Below, in pieces: positions 18,153-30,100 of a stretch of 64,000 nucleotides of DNA. Below the pieces are notes generated by a model, which did not search any database, was not told the DNA's origin, and saw only the letters and a program-made list of their open reading frames with translations. Within the stretch, counting starts at the first letter, position 1. Every line of letters starts with the position of its first letter. This DNA is from Actinacidiphila paucisporea. Its GTDB lineage: Bacteria > Actinomycetota > Actinomycetes > Streptomycetales > Streptomycetaceae. The translations under genes and the position numbers were made by a program. The stretch is taken from positions 91,351 through 155,350 of the forward strand of contig NZ_FRBI01000011.1 in the NCBI RefSeq assembly GCF_900142575.1, given 5' to 3'.

Positions 18153-18926
18153 ATGGCGGCACGGCGCAAACTCTCCAACCCGCTGGCCCTGGCGGTCATG
18201 GTGCTGCTCGCCGAGCGCCCGATGCACCCGTACGAGATGGCCCGGGTGATGCGGCAGCGCGGCAAGGAGCACAGCATCAAGATCAACTACGGCTCGCTCT
18301 ACACCGTGGTCCAGAACCTGGAGAAGCACGGCTTCGTGACCGTCGCCGACGTCCAGCGGCAGGGCAACCGCCCCGAGCGCACCCTCTACGGGCTCACCGA
18401 GGAGGGCCGCGTCGAGATGCACGACTGGCTCGCCGACACGGTCGCCGTACCGGCCAGGGAGTATCCGGCGTTCGAGGCCGGGCTGTCGCTGATCGCGGCC
18501 CTGCACCCGGACGAGGCCGTGGAGTTGCTCACCGAACGGATCGCCGCCGTGAAGGTCCAGGCCGCCGCCTTCCGCGGGGTGCTGGCCAAGCTCGGCGAGG
18601 AACTGCCGCGGCTGTTCCTGCTGGAGACCGACTACAAGGCCCGCATGCTCGAAGCGCAGGCGGACTGGATCCGCGAACTGCTCGCCGAGATCGCCGCGGG
18701 CGAGCTGACCGGCGCCGGGGAATGGCGCAGCTGGCACGAGACCGGCGCCATGCCGGACGGGTGGTCGGAGCTGGAGGAGCAGTTCCGCGACCTCGACGCG
18801 GCGGACGCGAGGGGCGCCATGAGCCCGGCGGGTGCCTCGCACGCGGCGCCCGGCGCCCAGGGCACGCGCGCGCCCCGGTCCGGGACCCCTGCCGCCGAGA
18901 GGGAGCGCCCCGACGACACCACCTGA
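18153..18926 (+). CDS. PadR family transcriptional regulator
   Basis: A 257-residue regulator. The winged-helix PadR domain fills the first 90 residues: LSNPLALAVMVLLAERPMHPYEMARVMR, then YGSLYTVVQNLEKHGFV and RTLYGLTEEGR. The helical C-terminal dimerisation region (about 100-190) resembles the AphA/Vir-type extension, and the last 60 residues are low-complexity. The ATG at 18153 is favoured over a GTG three codons earlier because GAGGTGAG lies just in front. The DrrAB-like exporter genes follow on the same strand after about 200 bases, so this regulator probably controls them, as in many PadR-ABC pairs. Confidence 0.88.
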   Translation: MAARRKLSNPLALAVMVLLAERPMHPYEMARVMRQRGKEHSIKINYGSLYTVVQNLEKHGFVTVADVQRQGNRPERTLYGLTEEGRVEMHDWLADTVAVPAREYPAFEAGLSLIAALHPDEAVELLTERIAAVKVQAAAFRGVLAKLGEELPRLFLLETDYKARMLEAQADWIRELLAEIAAGELTGAGEWRSWHETGAMPDGWSELEEQFRDLDAADARGAMSPAGASHAAPGAQGTRAPRSGTPAAERERPDDTT

Positions 18927-19122
18927 CCCGGAGCGGCCCCCGGCGCCCGCTGCTGCAACAGCGGACGCCGGAACGCGAACCACCGACCGGACATCCGCGG
19001 CAGCGGACGTCGGGCGATCGAGGTGCGGCACACCCACGATAGCCCGGCCCCTCCCCGCAGGCGTTCCGGTGACCCCGTGCAACCCGACCCGCACGCACGA
19101 CACACCCGGAGGATCACCGACC

Positions 19123-20157
19123 ATGACCACCGCAGCGCCCGCCGTCGAGGCGGACGGGCTGATCAAGACCTATCCCGGCGGGGTGACCGCCCTCGACGGC
19201 ATGGGCATCACCGTCGCCGCGGGCACCGTCTTCGGGCTGCTCGGCCCCAACGGCGCCGGCAAGTCCACCACCGTCAAGATCCTCACCACCCTGGCTCGCC
19301 CGGACTCCGGCACCGCCCTGGTCGCCGGGCACGACGCGCTGCGGCACCCCGACCGGGTCCGCCGCGCGATCGGCGTCGTCGCCCAGAAGTCCGGCGCCGA
19401 CCCGGTCGCCACCGGGCGCGAGAACCTGCTGCTCCAGGGGCGGCTGTACGGCCGGCGCGGTGCCGAACTCGGCCGCCGGGCCGACGAGTTGCTGGAGCGC
19501 TTCGACCTGGCAGCGGCCGGCGGCCGGCTGGTGCGTACGTACTCGGGCGGCATGCAGCGCCGCCTCGACGTGGCGCTCGGCCTGATGCACCGCCCGCAGG
19601 TGCTCTTCCTCGACGAGCCGACCACCGGGCTGGACCCGGAGGCGCGCACCGCGATGTGGGAGGAGATATCCCGGCTGGCCGGCGAGGAGGGCCTGACGAT
19701 CCTGCTCACCACGCACTACCTGGAGGAGGCCGACCGGCTCGCCGAGCGCATCGCGATCGTCGACCGCGGCCGGGTGGTCGCCGAGGGCACCCCCGACGAG
19801 CTCAAGGGCGAACTGCGCGGCGACGCCGTCCACGTGGAGCTGCGCGACACCCCCGACGAGGTCGACGCCCGCCTGCTGGCCACCGCGCTGGGCGAGTTCG
19901 CCGCGGTGCGCGAGGTGACGGTGGACGGCCGCCGGCTCAGCGCCCGCGCCGACGACGGGCCCGCCGCCGTACCGCACGTACTGGCCGTCCTCGACCGGCA
20001 GGGCGCCGCCGTGGCGACCGTCACCGTGGCCAGGCCGTCGCTGGACGACGTCTACCTGCGGTACGCGGGGCGGCGGTTCGCCGACGCGGACACCGGCACG
20101 GGCGGGAGCGCGGCGAAGGCCGCGGTCCCGGCGACCAGCGCGGGAGGCGCCCGATGA
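19123..20157 (+). CDS. ABC exporter ATP-binding protein, DrrA-like
   Basis: A 344-residue ATPase with Walker A GPNGAGKST near residue 41, signature YSGGMQRRL near 140 and Walker B VLFLDEPTTGLDP near 162. The family-specific C-terminal extension ends in a VARPSLDDVYLRY motif, typical of daunorubicin-resistance (DrrA) proteins. ATG 19123 follows CGGAGGA. Its stop overlaps the permease ATG (ATGA), so the pair is coupled and forms a drug or lipid exporter. It lies downstream of the PadR gene. The exported substrate is unknown. Confidence 0.93.
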   Translation: MTTAAPAVEADGLIKTYPGGVTALDGMGITVAAGTVFGLLGPNGAGKSTTVKILTTLARPDSGTALVAGHDALRHPDRVRRAIGVVAQKSGADPVATGRENLLLQGRLYGRRGAELGRRADELLERFDLAAAGGRLVRTYSGGMQRRLDVALGLMHRPQVLFLDEPTTGLDPEARTAMWEEISRLAGEEGLTILLTTHYLEEADRLAERIAIVDRGRVVAEGTPDELKGELRGDAVHVELRDTPDEVDARLLATALGEFAAVREVTVDGRRLSARADDGPAAVPHVLAVLDRQGAAVATVTVARPSLDDVYLRYAGRRFADADTGTGGSAAKAAVPATSAGGAR

Positions 20158-20933
20158 GCACCGAAACCCTCTACCAGACCTGGTACATGACGCAGCGCCA
20201 GCTGATGGCCATCCTGCGCCAGCCGGTCTTCCTGGTCATCACCCTGGTCCAGCCGGTCATCTGGCTCTTCCTGTTCGGCTCGCTCTTCCGCAAGGTGGTC
20301 GAGCTCCCCGGCTTCGGAGCCGGGTCGTATCTGGACTACCTCGTACCGGGCGTCGTCGTGATGAGCGCGGTGTCCTCCAACATGTGGGCCGGGATGGGCA
20401 CGTTGGAGGAGATCGAGCGCGGCACCCTCAACCGCTTCCTGACCACCCCGGTCAGCCGCACCGCGCTGATGAACGCCAACGTGGTGCAGCAGGGCTGCAG
20501 TACGGCCGTCCAGTCGGTGCTGATCGTGCTGCTCGGCAAGCTCGGCGGAGCCGACTACCCGGGCGGAATCGGCGGGTTGCTGCTGTTGCTGCTCGCCTCG
20601 GTGCTGCTCGGAACGATCTTCGGGGCCGGGTCCAACGCGGTGGGCATGCTGGTCAGGCAGCGCGAGAGCATCATCGGGATCAACTCCTTCCTGCTGCTCC
20701 CGCTGACCTTCCTGTCCTCGGCCTTCATGGCGCCCGGCCTGATGCCGTCCTGGATGCGGCACATCGCCGACTTCAACCCGGTCAACTGGGCTCTGGTCGC
20801 CGGACGTTCCGCGATGTCGGCGGACCCGGACTGGGGCGACGTGCTCAGCCGCGGCGGCGCTCTGCTGGCCCTCGCGGTGGCCGCGGTGTGGCTGTCCACC
20901 CGCACCTTCCACTCCTACCAGCAGTCCGTCTGA
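20154..20933 (+). CDS. ABC-2 type exporter permease, DrrB-like
   Basis: A 259-residue membrane protein with six hydrophobic spans and the ABC-2 layout. It has the early motif QPVIWLFLFGSLF, the loop LEEIERGTLNRFLTTPVSR, and FLLLPLTFLSSAFMAPGLMPSWM near the end. It starts in an ATGA overlap with the DrrA-like ATPase. Its last codons (Gln-Gln-Ser-Val and stop) lie inside the first unit of a 35-base tandem repeat that continues into the intergenic region, so the 3' end has been duplicated. Confidence 0.92.
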   Translation: MSTETLYQTWYMTQRQLMAILRQPVFLVITLVQPVIWLFLFGSLFRKVVELPGFGAGSYLDYLVPGVVVMSAVSSNMWAGMGTLEEIERGTLNRFLTTPVSRTALMNANVVQQGCSTAVQSVLIVLLGKLGGADYPGGIGGLLLLLLASVLLGTIFGAGSNAVGMLVRQRESIIGINSFLLLPLTFLSSAFMAPGLMPSWMRHIADFNPVNWALVAGRSAMSADPDWGDVLSRGGALLALAVAAVWLSTRTFHSYQQSV

Positions 20934-21052
20934 CCCAGCGGCCCGCTCCTGCCCAGCAGTCCGTCCGACCCGGCGGCCCGCTCCTGCCCGGCGGTCCGTC
21001 TGACCCGGCGGCCCGCTCCTGCCCGGCAGTCCGTCCGACCCGGCGGCCGGTC
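20919..21052 (+). repeat. 35-base tandem repeat covering the 3' end of the ABC permease gene
   Basis: Units begin at 20919, 20954, 20989 and 21024 (the last partial). Each starts with CAGCAGTCCGTCTGACCC or a close variant and ends with CGGCCCGCTCCTGCC. The first unit includes the permease stop codon, so the copies repeat the gene's end and following bases. The 35-base period is not a multiple of three. Slipped-strand duplication is the likely origin. Confidence 0.85.
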
Positions 21053-21145
21053 ACCGCCACGCGCGCGTACGGTGACCGGCCGCCGGGGGCCGTGCCAGGA
21101 CGGGCGGGCCGCCGCGTCCGTACCGGCGCCGGCACAGGCGCCGAC

Positions 21146-21994
21146 CTACGGCCGCTCGCCGGCCTCCTGCTCGCGCTCCACCTCGGCATTCCACTCCCGC
21201 TTGGACGACTGCCAGCCGTCCTCGTCGGCGCCGCGCCGCCAGTAGCCGGACACCGACAGGCGCTCGCGCGCGACACCGCGCTCCAGCCGCACGAAGCGGC
21301 GCAGCTCCTTGACGAAGCCCGCCTCGCCGTGGACGAAGACCTGCACGTCACCGGGCGGGAAGTCCAGCGCGGTGACCGCGGCCACCAGCGCCTCGCCGAC
21401 CGGCCGGTCGCCCCGGTGCAGCCAGACGACCTCCACGTCACCGCGGACCAGCAGCTTCTGCTCGTCCGCCGGACCCGCGACCTCCACGAAGACCTTCGCG
21501 ACCGCGCCGGGCGGCAGGTGCTCCACGGCCGCCGCGACGGCGGGCAGCGCGCTCTCGTCACCGGCGAGCAGGTGCCAGTCGGCCGCCGGGTCGGGGGCGT
21601 AACCGCCGCCGGGGCCCATGAAATAGATGCCGTCGCCCGGCCGTGCGGCCGCCGCCCACGGGCCGGCCAGGCCCTCGTCGCCGTGGTGGACGAAGTCCAG
21701 CGCCATCTCGCCGGCCGCCGGGTCCCAGGCGCGTACCGTGTACGTGCGCGTCCGCGGCCACTGCTCGCGCGGCAGGTCGCGGCGCACCGCTTCGATGTCG
21801 AGCGGCTCGGGATAGACCACGCCCTCGGGCGCGAAGACCAGCTTGACGTAGTGGTCGGTGTAGGCGCCGATCTCCGGCCGGTCGGCCGGGTCGACCACCA
21901 GCACCACCCGGATCATGTGCGGGGTCAGCCGCTCGGTGTGCACCACGGTGGCGTGCCGGGGTGTGGGGGTCCTGCGTGCCGGTCGGTCCGCCAT
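21146..21994 (-). CDS. Siderophore-interacting protein (FAD-dependent ferric reductase, ViuB-like)
   Basis: A 282-residue cytoplasmic flavoprotein that reduces ferric siderophores after uptake. It has the FAD-binding pattern RTYTVRAWDP followed by DFVHHGDEGLAGPWA and the C-terminal SIP domain (LLAGDESALPAVAAAVEHL, YWRRGADEDGW). ATG 21994 was chosen over an upstream in-frame ATG that would run past the promoter. An iron-box palindrome lies 71 bases upstream, so expression should rise on iron starvation through a DtxR-family regulator (DmdR1 in Streptomyces). No siderophore genes are adjacent. Confidence 0.92.
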   Translation of the reverse strand: MADRPARRTPTPRHATVVHTERLTPHMIRVVLVVDPADRPEIGAYTDHYVKLVFAPEGVVYPEPLDIEAVRRDLPREQWPRTRTYTVRAWDPAAGEMALDFVHHGDEGLAGPWAAAARPGDGIYFMGPGGGYAPDPAADWHLLAGDESALPAVAAAVEHLPPGAVAKVFVEVAGPADEQKLLVRGDVEVVWLHRGDRPVGEALVAAVTALDFPPGDVQVFVHGEAGFVKELRRFVRLERGVARERLSVSGYWRRGADEDGWQSSKREWNAEVEREQEAGERP

Positions 21995-22064
21995 GAATCG
22001 GGCCCCGCTCTCTGTCGCCTGGGTCGTACGGGCGTACGCCCTGCCGTCCGCGTCTCGATGGTGC

Positions 22065-22078
22065 TTAGGCAAGCCTAA
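22065..22078. promoter_or_regulatory. Iron box (DmdR/IdeR-type operator)
   Basis: TTAGGC-AA-GCCTAA is a perfect palindrome matching the core of the actinobacterial iron box. It lies upstream of the siderophore-interacting protein gene. Confidence 0.85.
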
Positions 22079-22177
22079 TCGACCGTCGCGTGCCACCGAT
22101 TTCCTTCGCTTCACAACTTGAAGGCTGCGCGACCCCTTGACGGCCCTCGGGTGTCGTCGCTTCCATACAGTTGCCAA

Positions 22178-22191
22178 TGGGAGCGCTCCCA
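22178..22191. promoter_or_regulatory. CebR operator upstream of the GH5 cellulase
   Basis: TGGGAGCGCTCCCA is the exact binding site known for the cellobiose/cello-oligosaccharide repressor CebR of streptomycetes. It lies about 70 bases upstream of the cellulase start. The same 14 bases occur at 59902-59915 before the GH74 gene. Confidence 0.92.
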
Positions 22192-22203
22192 CACGCTTCC
22201 TGA

Positions 22204-24009
<1,806 letters not shown>

Positions 24010-24036
24010 CGCCCGCACGCGGTTCCCCCGCGGTAC

Positions 24037-24074
24037 GACGCCGGCGGGCTCCCTTCGGGGGGCCCGCCGGCGTC
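24037..24074. terminator. Strong hairpin with UUCG tetraloop after the GH5 gene
   Basis: A 17-base-pair stem (outer arm GACGCCGGCGGGC and its exact complement) is closed by a TTCG loop, 27 bases after the cellulase stop. This is a textbook stable factor-independent terminator of the streptomycete type without a T-run. Confidence 0.85.
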
Positions 24075-24106
24075 CGTGTGAATGACCTCGTGCAGACCCC
24101 TAGGCA

Positions 24107-24122
24107 TACCGACTGGTCGGTA
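24107..24122. promoter_or_regulatory. Palindromic TetR-type operator before the MFS gene
   Basis: TACCGAC-TG-GTCGGTA, perfect 7-base arms, lies 63 bases before the transporter start. The shape is typical for actinomycete TetR operators. No TetR gene is adjacent, so the regulator probably acts from elsewhere. Confidence 0.65.
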
Positions 24123-24185
24123 CTAGCCTCTGGCCACACTCCGTCACTTCACCCGGTTTTTTCCCGTACCTCCAGGAGGAGCCGC

Positions 24186-25880
24186 ATGTCCGCAACACCG
24201 ACGTCGTTCGACGCCAACAGACCCGGACCACAGGCTGCGGGCGGCGACACCCGTACCGTGCTGCAGCGGCTCTACCGCCGCGACCTCGCGGCGTACCCGG
24301 CCACCGGGCCCCGGATGGCGTATCTGGCCATCGTGGTGGTCACCACGGTCGTGCTCTACTACATGCTCTACATCCAGTACGCGGTCGCCACGTCGATCAT
24401 CACCCACTTCGACATGACCTACCGCTACTTCGTGTGGGTCTCGGTGATCGGCAACGCGGTCGGCGCCTTCGCCTCCCTGGTGGCGGGCCTCGCCGACCGC
24501 TGGGGCCGGGCCAACATGGTGGTCTACGGGCTGCTGATCGCCTCGCTGCTGGTCTTCTTCGGGCTGCCGAACGCCGGCGGCAAGGCGACGTATCTCGTAC
24601 TGTTCGCGCTGGTCAGCGTCGTCGAGGGCATCGTGCTCGTCGCGACCCCTGCGTTGATCAGGGACTTCTCGCCGCAGCTGGGCCGGGCCACCGCGATGGG
24701 CGCCTGGACGATGGGCCCGGTCGTCGGCAGCCTGGTCGTCACGACCGTCACCAGCCAGACCCTGGACACCTCCGGCTGGCAGGACGAACTGCGCTACTCC
24801 GCGATCGCCGGCCTGGTCGTCTTCGTCGTGGCGATCTTCGCGCTGCGCGAGCTGTCTCCCGGGCTGCGCGACCAGATCATGGTCACCCTGCGGGACCGCG
24901 CGCTGGTCGAGGCCCGCGCCAAGGGCATCGAGCCGCAGGCCGCAAGGCGCGGCGAGTGGCGGCAGATGCTGCGCCTGGACATCGCGGGCTCGGGCCTGGC
25001 CATCGCCCTCTTCCTGCTGCTGTACTTCGCCGCCGTCGGCAACTTCGTCGTCTACTTCGCCACCACCTACGGCTACAGCGAGCAGCGCGCCAATGCGGTC
25101 GCCAACTGGTACTGGGCCGCCAACGCCATCGCCCTGGTCGTCGTCGGCCTGCTCTCCGACCGGCTCAAGGTGCGCAAGCCGTTCATGATCGTCGGGGCGG
25201 CCGGCTCCATCGTGATGACCGCGATCTTCGCCACCCGGGCCACCCATCCGACCACCGACTACTACACCTTCGCCTGGCTCTTCGTGGGCATCGGCGTCTT
25301 CAGCGGGGTGGCCTACGGCCCGTGGATGGCGGGCTTCACCGAGACGGTGGAGAAGCACAACCCGGCCGCGACGGCGACCGGGCTCGCGGTGTGGGGCTGG
25401 ACGATACGCATCGTGGTCGCGGTCTCCGCGGCCTTCATCCCGGTGCTGGTCACCTCGGTGACGCCGCTGGTCGACCACGGGGCGCAGGTCACGGCCGCGC
25501 AGACGCAGGCGGCGCCGGCGCTGGCGATCGTCGGCGCGCACCCCGCCGTCTTCGCCGAGCTGGGCAGGTACCCCGCGGGCAAGGCGCCCGCCGACGTCAC
25601 CGCGCGCGCGGTGCGGGAGGTCGGTCCCGCCGGCCTCGCCACCGTGCAGAAGGCCCAGCCGCAGCTGGCGGTGCTGCAGAAGTACGGCACGAAGGTCCAG
25701 AAGGCCGCGCACGACGGGCCGGGGCAGTGGCGGACCTGGTGGTGGATCTGCGTCGGCGGCCAGGTCCTCTTCCTGCCGTTCGTCTTCCTGATGGCCGGCC
25801 GCTGGAGCCCGCGCCGCGCCCGCGAGGACGCCGCCCTCCACCAGGCGGCGGTGGATCGCGAACTCGCCGCCCTGACCTGA
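24186..25880 (+). CDS. MFS transporter
   Basis: A 564-residue major facilitator. The first half shows the loop 2-3 signature as GLADRWGRANMVVYG, and the second half the equivalent LSDRLKVRKPFMI. About 12 spans are visible, with an unusually long periplasmic-type insert (about residues 430-510, TPLVDHGAQV to KAAHDGPGQW) before the last span. ATG 24186 follows CAGGAGGA. The layout resembles sugar or aromatic acid symporters but the substrate is not clear. A TetR-type palindrome lies in its promoter, and a LuxR-type regulator gene follows on the same strand. Confidence 0.85.
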   Translation: MSATPTSFDANRPGPQAAGGDTRTVLQRLYRRDLAAYPATGPRMAYLAIVVVTTVVLYYMLYIQYAVATSIITHFDMTYRYFVWVSVIGNAVGAFASLVAGLADRWGRANMVVYGLLIASLLVFFGLPNAGGKATYLVLFALVSVVEGIVLVATPALIRDFSPQLGRATAMGAWTMGPVVGSLVVTTVTSQTLDTSGWQDELRYSAIAGLVVFVVAIFALRELSPGLRDQIMVTLRDRALVEARAKGIEPQAARRGEWRQMLRLDIAGSGLAIALFLLLYFAAVGNFVVYFATTYGYSEQRANAVANWYWAANAIALVVVGLLSDRLKVRKPFMIVGAAGSIVMTAIFATRATHPTTDYYTFAWLFVGIGVFSGVAYGPWMAGFTETVEKHNPAATATGLAVWGWTIRIVVAVSAAFIPVLVTSVTPLVDHGAQVTAAQTQAAPALAIVGAHPAVFAELGRYPAGKAPADVTARAVREVGPAGLATVQKAQPQLAVLQKYGTKVQKAAHDGPGQWRTWWWICVGGQVLFLPFVFLMAGRWSPRRAREDAALHQAAVDRELAALT

Positions 25881-25992
25881 GGGCTGCTGTCCCGGGCGGG
25901 CCGCCCGGTCTCCCCGGGACCGTCCCCGGGCCACACGCGCAACTGTGTGACCGCGGGGCGCACTTCGGCGCGAGGCGCTACAGTGCGGCGAC

Positions 25993-26988
25993 ATGACCGA
26001 ACGTCCGTTTGAGGCCCTGGGGTTGAGCCCGGACGCGGACCGGGCGTACAGCCTGCTGGTGTCGACCCGGGGGATGGGAAGCGGCGAGCTGGCCCGCCAG
26101 ATGGGCGTCACGGCGGACCGGGGACAGGCGGCCTGCGGGGAGTTGGCGGGGCGGGGGCTGGTCCGGCGCGGTCGGGACGGCCAGTGGTATCCCGTCCCGC
26201 CGCACGCCGGCTTCCGGCCGCTGCTGTCGCGCGCGCAGGAGCAGTTACGGCTCGGCGCGGAACTGCTCGACCGGCTCGACGTCGAATACCAGCGCGTCCA
26301 CCAGGCCCACCGTGCCGACGAGGCCGTGCAGGTGGTGGCGGGCCACGCCGCGATCCGGCGCAGGATCGAGGACTTCCGCGCCTCTGCCCGGCGCGAGATC
26401 GCCTCGTTCGTGCCGGGCCCGGCGGTGGCGCCGCGCGAACCGCTGCCCGGCGGCGTAAGGCGGCGGGTGGTGTTCGAGCGGGCCGGGCTCGAAGCGGCCG
26501 GGGCCTTCGGGCCGCCCGGCGACCCGCTGATGTCGGCCAGGGTCGCGGGCCGGCTGCCGGCCCGCCTCGGCATCGCCGACCGCGAGGTCGCCCTGCTGCC
26601 GCCGCCCGCCGCCGACGATGCCGACCCGGTGATGCTGGTGGTGCTGCCCAGCCCGCTGCTCGACACGCTGACCGCGCTGTTCGACGCGGTGTGGGCGGGC
26701 GGGGTGCCGCTGGTGCGCCGCCCGGACGACCGGCAGCCGCGCAGCGCCCTGCGGTCGCGGATCCTGGCGATGCTGGTGAGCGGCAGCACCGACGCGGCGA
26801 TGGCCCGCTCGCTCGGCGTGGCGGTGCGCACCGTGCAGCGGCACGTCGCCGCGATGCAGCGCGAGGCCGGCGTCGACAACCGCATCCAGCTGGTGTGGCA
26901 TGCTGCCCGGCGCGGCTGGCTCGACGATCTGCCGGGCGAGTTACCGGGCGGTCATTCCGGGGGAGACGCCCGCCGGCCGTCCGGATGA
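25993..26988 (+). CDS. LuxR-type HTH regulator with TrmB-like N-terminal domain
   Basis: A 331-residue regulator. The first 75 residues form a winged-helix segment like TrmB (FEALGLSPDADRAYSLLVSTRGM, ELARQMGVT). The middle is a regulatory domain and the C-terminus carries a LuxR HTH (RILAMLVSGSTDAAMARSLGVAVRTVQRHVAAMQ, about 256-289). Such proteins are frequent in streptomycetes and respond to unknown signals. It follows the MFS gene after 112 bases. Confidence 0.8.
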   Translation: MTERPFEALGLSPDADRAYSLLVSTRGMGSGELARQMGVTADRGQAACGELAGRGLVRRGRDGQWYPVPPHAGFRPLLSRAQEQLRLGAELLDRLDVEYQRVHQAHRADEAVQVVAGHAAIRRRIEDFRASARREIASFVPGPAVAPREPLPGGVRRRVVFERAGLEAAGAFGPPGDPLMSARVAGRLPARLGIADREVALLPPPAADDADPVMLVVLPSPLLDTLTALFDAVWAGGVPLVRRPDDRQPRSALRSRILAMLVSGSTDAAMARSLGVAVRTVQRHVAAMQREAGVDNRIQLVWHAARRGWLDDLPGELPGGHSGGDARRPSG

Positions 26989-27155
26989 CGGGAAGGCGAC
27001 TCCGCCCAGCGGGACTCCCGGTGTCAGGTATTCGACAAGGGTTTGACGAATCCTTGGTGCATGTGAGGCACAGGTATACGCCAGCGGTCTGATCGACCGT
27101 GACCACCGCGGCGGCCGCCGCCGCGGAACGGTCCCACTGCCTCAGGGAGAACCCC

Positions 27156-30100
27156 TTGCGCATACCCGTTCCCAGACACAGCCGCCGCACCGCCGGTGTG
27201 GTGGCTTCGCTCGCGTCGGCCGCCCTCGCCGTCGTGGGCCTGCAACTCCCCGCCGCCGCACCGGCGTCGGCCACGCCCTCGCACCGGCCCGACGTCGTAC
27301 GCCAGTGCGCGGACGCCAAGCCTGGGCAGTTCTCCTGCTTCGCGCTGCGCAGGACCGACATCCCGGCCAAGGCCGGGCTGCAGCCCGCCGCGACCACCCC
27401 CGACGGCTTCGGCGCCACCGATCTGCAGAGCGCGTACGCACTGCCGGCGGACGGCGGCGCGGGACAGACCGTGGCCATCGTGGACGCCTACGACGACCCG
27501 ACCGCGGAGGCGGACCTGGCGGTCTACCGCCAGCAGTACGGGCTGCCGGCGTGCACCACGGCCAACGGCTGCTTCAGCAAGGTCAGCCAGCGCGGCGGCA
27601 GCGACCTCCCCGACCCCGACCCCGACTGGTCGGGCGAGATCTCGCTCGACCTCGACATGGTCTCGGCGGCGGCGCCCAACGCCCACATCCTGCTGGTGGA
27701 GGCCGACTCGTCCTACTTCGACGACCTGGGCGCCTCGGTCGACCAGGCGGTCGCGCTGGGCGCGAAGTACGTCTCCAACTCCTACGGCACCGGCTACGAC
27801 ACCACTCCCGGCAGCGGCGAGGACCCGTCAGAGGCCACCAGCATGGACCCGTACTACAACCACCCGGGCGTCGCGGTCGTCGCGTCGACCGGCGACGACG
27901 GCTACGGCGTCAGCTACCCCGCCGTCTCGCCGTACGTCACCGCGGTCGGCGGCACCGCGCTCACCCGGGACTCCAGCGCCCGCGGCTGGCGCGAGTCGGT
28001 GTGGAACAACGCCTACGGCGGCCCCGGTTCCGGCTGCTCGCTCTACGAGCCCAAGCCCGCCTTCCAGACCGACACCGTCTGCGGCATGCGGGGTGAGGCC
28101 GACGTCGCGGCGGTCGCCGACCCGGCCACCGGCGTCGCGGTCTACCAGACCTACGGGAACGACGGCTGGGCGGTCTACGGCGGCACCAGCGCCTCGTCGC
28201 CGCTGATCGCGGGCGTCTACGCCTCGGCCGGCACCCCCGGCTCCGGCACCTACCCCAACGCCTACCCGTACGCCAAGCCCGGTTCGCTCAACGACGTGAC
28301 CGCGGGCGACAACGGCTCCTGCAACCCCGGCGCACTGTGCACCGCCGGCCCCGGCTGGGACGGCCCCACCGGCCTCGGCACGCCCAACGGGACCGCCGCC
28401 TTCGCCAGCGGGCCGCACGGCGTCTTCTCCGGCACGGTCACCGACCACGCCACCGGCGCCCCGATCGCCGGCGCCGTCGTCAAGGCAGGCGACCACAGCG
28501 CCACCACCGCCGCCGACGGCACCTACAAGCTGGACGTACCGCCCGGCAGTTACGACCTGACCGCCGCCGCGTACGGCTACGCCACCGCTTCCGCGACCGC
28601 GGTCGACCTCGCGGACGGCGCCACCGTCACCGAGTCCTTCGCGCTGGACGCGGTGCCGACCAGGACCGTCTCCGGGCGGGTCAACGACGGTTCGGGGCAC
28701 GGCTGGCCGCTCTACGCCGCCATCACCGCGGACGGCGTCCCCGGCGGACCGGCTTTCACCGACCCGGCAACCGGCGCCTACACCCTGACGCTGCCGCAGA
28801 ACACCACCTACACGCTGCACATCGCCGCCAACTACCCCGGCTACCAGACGGTGAGCAAGACCGTGCAGGTCGCGGCGGCCGACCAGACGCTCAACGTGGC
28901 CGTACCGGTGGACAGTTCCTCCACCAAGGCGCCCGGCTACGCGGTGCACCTGGACGGCGCCACCGAGCCCTTCACCTCCACCACCGCCCCGCCCACCGGC
29001 TGGAGCGTCGTCAACGCCGCGGGCACCAGCGGCGGTTGGACCTTCGACGACCCGGGCGGCCGCGGCAACCGCACGGGCGGCAGCGGCGGCTTCGCCATCA
29101 TCGACAGCGACGACATCGGCCAGAGCCTGGACCAGGACACCTCGCTGCTGTCCCCGTCCTACGACCTGAGCGCCGACACCGCGCCGATCCTCGGCTTCGA
29201 CACCGACTACAAGGAATTCTCCAACTCCACCGCCGACGTGGACGTCTCCTCCGACGGAGGCACGACCTGGTCCACGGTGTGGAAGAAAACGACCACGTCG
29301 GTGGCCGGCCCCGCACACGTCGAGATCCCGCTGGGCGACTACGCGGGCAAGAGCGACGTGCGGCTGCGCTTCCACTACACCGGCACCTGGGCGTACTGGT
29401 GGCAGCTGGACAACGTCTTCGTCGGCAAGCGCACCTACGCCCCCGTGCCCGGCGGCCTGGTGGTCGGCACCGTCACCGACGCCAACACCAAGGCCGGCGT
29501 CAACGGCGCCACCGTCACCAGCACCGACCAGCCCGCCGACCACACCACCACCAGCGCCACGCCCGACGACCCGAACCTGGGCGACGGCTTCTACTGGACC
29601 TTCTCGCACCTCACCGGCAAGCACCCGATCAGCGCGGCGGCCTCGCACTACGCCACCGCCTCCGGTATCGCCAACATCCCGGCGGACGGCACCGTCGAGC
29701 GCGACCTGACCCTCAAGGCCGGGCGGCTCAAGGTCACTCCCGCCTCGATCGCCAAGACCGTCGGCTGGGGCAAGAGCGCCTCGCAGAACCTGACGGTCAA
29801 GAACACCGGCACCGCGCCGGCCACCCTGACCCTGGGCGAGACCCCGGGCGGCGTCGTCGTCGCGAAGGCCGGCGCCCCGCTCAACCTCGTCAAGGGCCAC
29901 TACTCGCCGCTGTCCCTGGCCGCCCACGGCGCGAAGGCCGGCGCCACCTCCAAGGCCGCCACGCCCGCCGAGGCCGCGGCGGGCGACGCCTGGCAGCCGG
30001 TGCCCGACCTGCCGGTCAGCACCGGCGACAACGCGGTCGCGAGCTACCAGGGCACCGTCTACTCGGCCTTCGGCTACACCGGGGCCGCCGACACCAGCGA

